From Balneolaceae bacterium (GTDB lineage Bacteria > Bacteroidota > Rhodothermia > Balneolales > Balneolaceae): a stretch of DNA of 7,727 bases. The stretch spans positions 1-7,727 of the forward strand of contig SLGL01000197.1 in assembly GCA_007123785.1 (NCBI GenBank). Reading direction: 5' to 3'. Positions 5,930-7,727 of the stretch are shown one piece after another (positions within the stretch are counted from its first letter, which is position 1; each line of letters starts with the position of its first letter). Under the pieces are notes generated by a model. That model was not told the DNA's origin. It made no database searches and was given only the letters and a program-made list of their open reading frames with translations. The position numbers and the translations under genes are program-made.

Positions 5930-7060
5930 CTAAAACTTTTGTTTTACGGTACCGCTATTAACGGTAAACCAGGAATTTTCATTTTTGTTGCGAAAGGACT
6001 CTTCTTCAAAAGGCCGCTCTGAAGCTGAAGTTATAAACGTTTGTCCGGAGTGTTTATTCAGCGTCTCGGTAATAATATCGGTTTTTCGCTGATCAAGATT
6101 GCCAAACACATCATCCAGAAGCATGATCGGGAGATCGTCCAATTCGTCGGAGTAGTAGAAAAGCTGAGCCATTTTCAGTGCCATTGAAAACAGCCGGTGC
6201 TGCCCCTGAGAGCCGTAATTTCTCAACTCCATATCACCCAGAAAAAAAACCACTTCATCGCGGTGTGGGCCAATGAGGGTCTGCTCACGCTCCGCCTCTT
6301 TTTCAAAATTCTCATCAAGCATCCGCATATAAACATCTTTAATCTCCTCCTGAGAAGTGAGATTCTTGCTGATGGTCTGGTATTCGAGGGAGGGTTCCAG
6401 TTCCAGCCCGGTAATCGTGCGATATTGCAGGGCGAGGTATTTTTTGAAACGCTCTAATACCTCGGCCCGTTTATGAATGATGTCCGAGCCGCTTTTTGCA
6501 AGCTGAATATCCCACGGTTCAAGATGAGTGCGAAGAGTTGAAACCGCACCCTGAAATTCCTGCAGCAGTTTGTTACGCTGTTTTCTGATTTTGCGGTATT
6601 CGATGAGATTTTTCAGATAGGCAGATGAAATCTGGCTGATCATGCTGTCCAAAAATGTTCTCCGTTCAATCGGGCCGTCACTGGTCAGCTTCAGGTCTTC
6701 GGGGCTGAGAACCACTACCGGCACCATCCCGATCAGATCGGAAAAACGGTCGAGCGGACTGTCATTTACAAAAAATTTTTTTCCTTCACCGCGGGAATAA
6801 TTGCAGCTAATTTTAAACGAGGAACGAATTTCACCCTGAAACTGCCCGTGAATCATAAAATATTTCTGGTCGTGATGGGCAATATAGCGGTCGCTCGATG
6901 CCACAAAACTGCGGGTCATACAAAGGTAGTGAATCGCATCAATGAGATTGGTTTTGCCAGATCCATTCGGCCCTGTAATGAGGTTGATATGGGGTGCAAA
7001 CTCAACAACCGTATCTTCGTGATTTCGGTAGCCCTGAAGTTTTAAGGAATGAATTTTCAT
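5930..7060 (-). CDS. recF: DNA replication/repair protein RecF
   Basis: This is a full-length RecF of 376 residues, an SMC-like ABC ATPase that recognises gapped DNA and, with RecO and RecR, helps load RecA at stalled forks. Visible elements are the start MKIHSLKLQGYRNHE, Walker A GPNGSGKT (30-37), the LSPEDL segment (118-123) followed by GPIERRTFLD, a short helical arm at about 145-210 where SMC proteins have the coiled coil, GPHRDE (264-269), the ABC signature YGSQGQHR (282-289), Walker B IMLLDDVFGNLD (312-323, with Asp316-Asp317) and the switch region TFITSASE (341-348). All catalytic motifs are intact. It is not next to dnaA or dnaN in this window. It follows eno after a terminator and 191 bases, so it should have its own promoter in 7061-7160, although none is clear. 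No strong ribosome binding site precedes ATG 7060. Confidence 0.97.
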   Translation of the reverse strand: MKIHSLKLQGYRNHEDTVVEFAPHINLITGPNGSGKTNLIDAIHYLCMTRSFVASSDRYIAHHDQKYFMIHGQFQGEIRSSFKISCNYSRGEGKKFFVNDSPLDRFSDLIGMVPVVVLSPEDLKLTSDGPIERRTFLDSMISQISSAYLKNLIEYRKIRKQRNKLLQEFQGAVSTLRTHLEPWDIQLAKSGSDIIHKRAEVLERFKKYLALQYRTITGLELEPSLEYQTISKNLTSQEEIKDVYMRMLDENFEKEAEREQTLIGPHRDEVVFFLGDMELRNYGSQGQHRLFSMALKMAQLFYYSDELDDLPIMLLDDVFGNLDQRKTDIITETLNKHSGQTFITSASERPFEEESFRNKNENSWFTVNSGTVKQKF

Positions 7061-7160
7061 GGCTCTGCGCGGTTATTGTTGCGGTCAGGGCTAAAATAAG
7101 TGATGATTTTGAAGAGAATGGATTGGGTGAATGATAATCACTGATTTTTTTAATAAAATG
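7061..7160 (-). other. recF upstream region
   Basis: This segment between the enolase terminator and the recF start should hold the recF promoter. The minus strand is AT-rich around 7087-7160, but I could not pair a convincing -35 with a -10. The closest Bacteroidota-like -7 motif is TATTTTAG near 7098-7091, and no TTTG lies at the right distance. A short repeat of AGTGAT (7099-7104) with ATCACT (7137-7142) is present. Confidence 0.3.
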
Positions 7161-7221
7161 AAGAAAAATTCGCACAAGAATCCAGGATATAAAATCGGAT
7201 CAATCCTGAAATTCCTGTGCG
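7161..7221 (-). terminator. Rho-independent terminator of the enolase gene
   Basis: On the minus strand a long stem pairs 7221-7203 with 7188-7171. It contains CGCACA, a G-T wobble, GAAT, one wobble plus a bulged base, and CAGGAT. The total is about 18 pairs around a 14-base loop. After the stem come AA and then TTTTT (7168-7164), followed by further pyrimidines. The stem starts about 30 bases after the enolase TAA. On the plus strand the same stem is followed only by GTTTTC, so activity there should be weaker, and no plus-strand gene reads into it. Confidence 0.85.
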
Positions 7222-7251
7222 GTTTTCAAAATATATCGCAGGCGGTATTAT

Positions 7252-7727
7252 TTACAGGCCAAATACATCTCTGCCAAGGAAAATCGCACTGTCGCCCAGT
7301 TCTTCTTCAATTCTAAGCAGTTGATTGTACTTGGCAACACGGTCGGTTCTGCTCATGGAGCCGGTTTTGATCCGCCCCGCATTTGTAGCCACGGCAATAT
7401 CGGCAATGGTGGTATCTTCCGTTTCGCCGGAACGGTGGGAAATTACCGCAGTATAATCATTTTTATGGGCCATTTCGATTGCATCGAGGGTTTCCGTAAT
7501 GGTACCAATCTGATTCACCTTAATCAGGATGGAGTTGGCAACCCCTTGTTTGATTCCATCGGCCAGCCGCGTTGTGTTGGTAACGAAAAGATCATCACCT
7601 ACAAGCTGTACTTTGTCACCGAGAGCTTCGGTCAGGGTTTTCCAGCCTTTCCAGTCGTTTTCCGCCAGACCGTCTTCAATGCTGATGATGGGATATTTGG
7701 CGACCAGGTCGGCATAAAAATCCGCCA
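7252..7727 (-). CDS. eno: Enolase, C-terminal part (5' end outside the window)
   Basis: The frame is open from the TAA at 7254-7252 to the window edge, giving 157 residues. The GTG at 7518 is an internal Val codon and not a start. Enolase interconverts 2-phosphoglycerate and phosphoenolpyruvate in glycolysis and gluconeogenesis. The fragment holds most of the active site in order: the magnesium ligands in SIEDGL (Glu17 of the fragment) and LVGDDLFVTN (Asp44), the catalytic Lys69 in ILIKVNQIGT, the substrate loop SHRSGETEDTT (His97, Arg98, Ser99), and Lys120 in GRIKTGS followed by SRTDRVAKYNQLLRIEEELG. The C-terminus FLGRDVFGL has the usual family length. It lies upstream of recF on the same strand but is separated from it by a strong terminator, so the two are probably transcribed apart. 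Confidence 0.98.
   Translation of the reverse strand, partial: ADFYADLVAKYPIISIEDGLAENDWKGWKTLTEALGDKVQLVGDDLFVTNTTRLADGIKQGVANSILIKVNQIGTITETLDAIEMAHKNDYTAVISHRSGETEDTTIADIAVATNAGRIKTGSMSRTDRVAKYNQLLRIEEELGDSAIFLGRDVFGL

Noticed and set aside
5637..5933. 98-codon frame antisense to the DUF721 gene
   Set aside because: It mirrors the DUF721 coding frame, has no domain and no ribosome binding site, and DUF721 has clear family motifs.
7127..7150. Plus-strand terminator (GTGA/TCAC followed by seven T)
   Set aside because: The stem is only four to five pairs and there is no plus-strand gene upstream for it to serve.
7252..7518. A separate 88-residue gene starting at GTG 7518
   Set aside because: The frame continues upstream with uninterrupted enolase sequence to the window edge, so the GTG is an internal Val codon.

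Overview
The window looks like chromosomal DNA of a Bacteroidota/Balneolota-type bacterium of moderate GC content. This is an inference from three things: the style of the proteins (a Cys-anchored lipoprotein with a glycosidase-like barrel, a KEGDRVKI/glycine-zipper envelope protein, a 336-residue YbbR protein), the mostly weak Shine-Dalgarno sites, and the cluster eno / recF / DUF721 / ybbR. No rRNA, tRNA, CRISPR array, insertion sequence or phage gene was found.

Layout. The left edge (1-245, + strand) is the last 80 codons of a gene I can only tentatively link to APH-type phosphotransferases. About 400 bases without a convincing gene follow (246-647). Next comes a small secreted or membrane protein with an SH3-like N-terminal part and two glycine-zipper segments (648-1205, +). 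It runs tail to tail into an SDR oxidoreductase (1202-1963, -), and the two stop codons overlap. Directly upstream of the SDR is a possible 29-codon ORF (1960-2049, -). It has a strong ribosome binding site and an ATGA overlap with the SDR start. A TIM-barrel lipoprotein of carbohydrate-active type fills 2085-3545 (-). It is divergent from a Nit1-type nitrilase-superfamily amidase (3682-4503, +), and the 136-bp gap between them carries a perfect 8-bp dyad.

The right half is an all-minus housekeeping block. The 3' part of enolase (7252-7727) ends at a strong intrinsic terminator. After it come recF (5930-7060), a DUF721/DciA-like protein whose ATG directly abuts the recF stop (5633-5929), and a YbbR/CdaR-like membrane protein (4595-5605). 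RecF and DUF721 point to DNA replication and repair. The YbbR protein is an envelope protein, related to regulators of c-di-AMP synthesis in Firmicutes, and no cyclase gene is in view.

I do not see an obvious new multi-gene system. The best candidates for a second look are the unlisted small ORF ahead of the SDR, the barrel lipoprotein with an atypical active-site region, and the orphan YbbR gene behind recF-DUF721.
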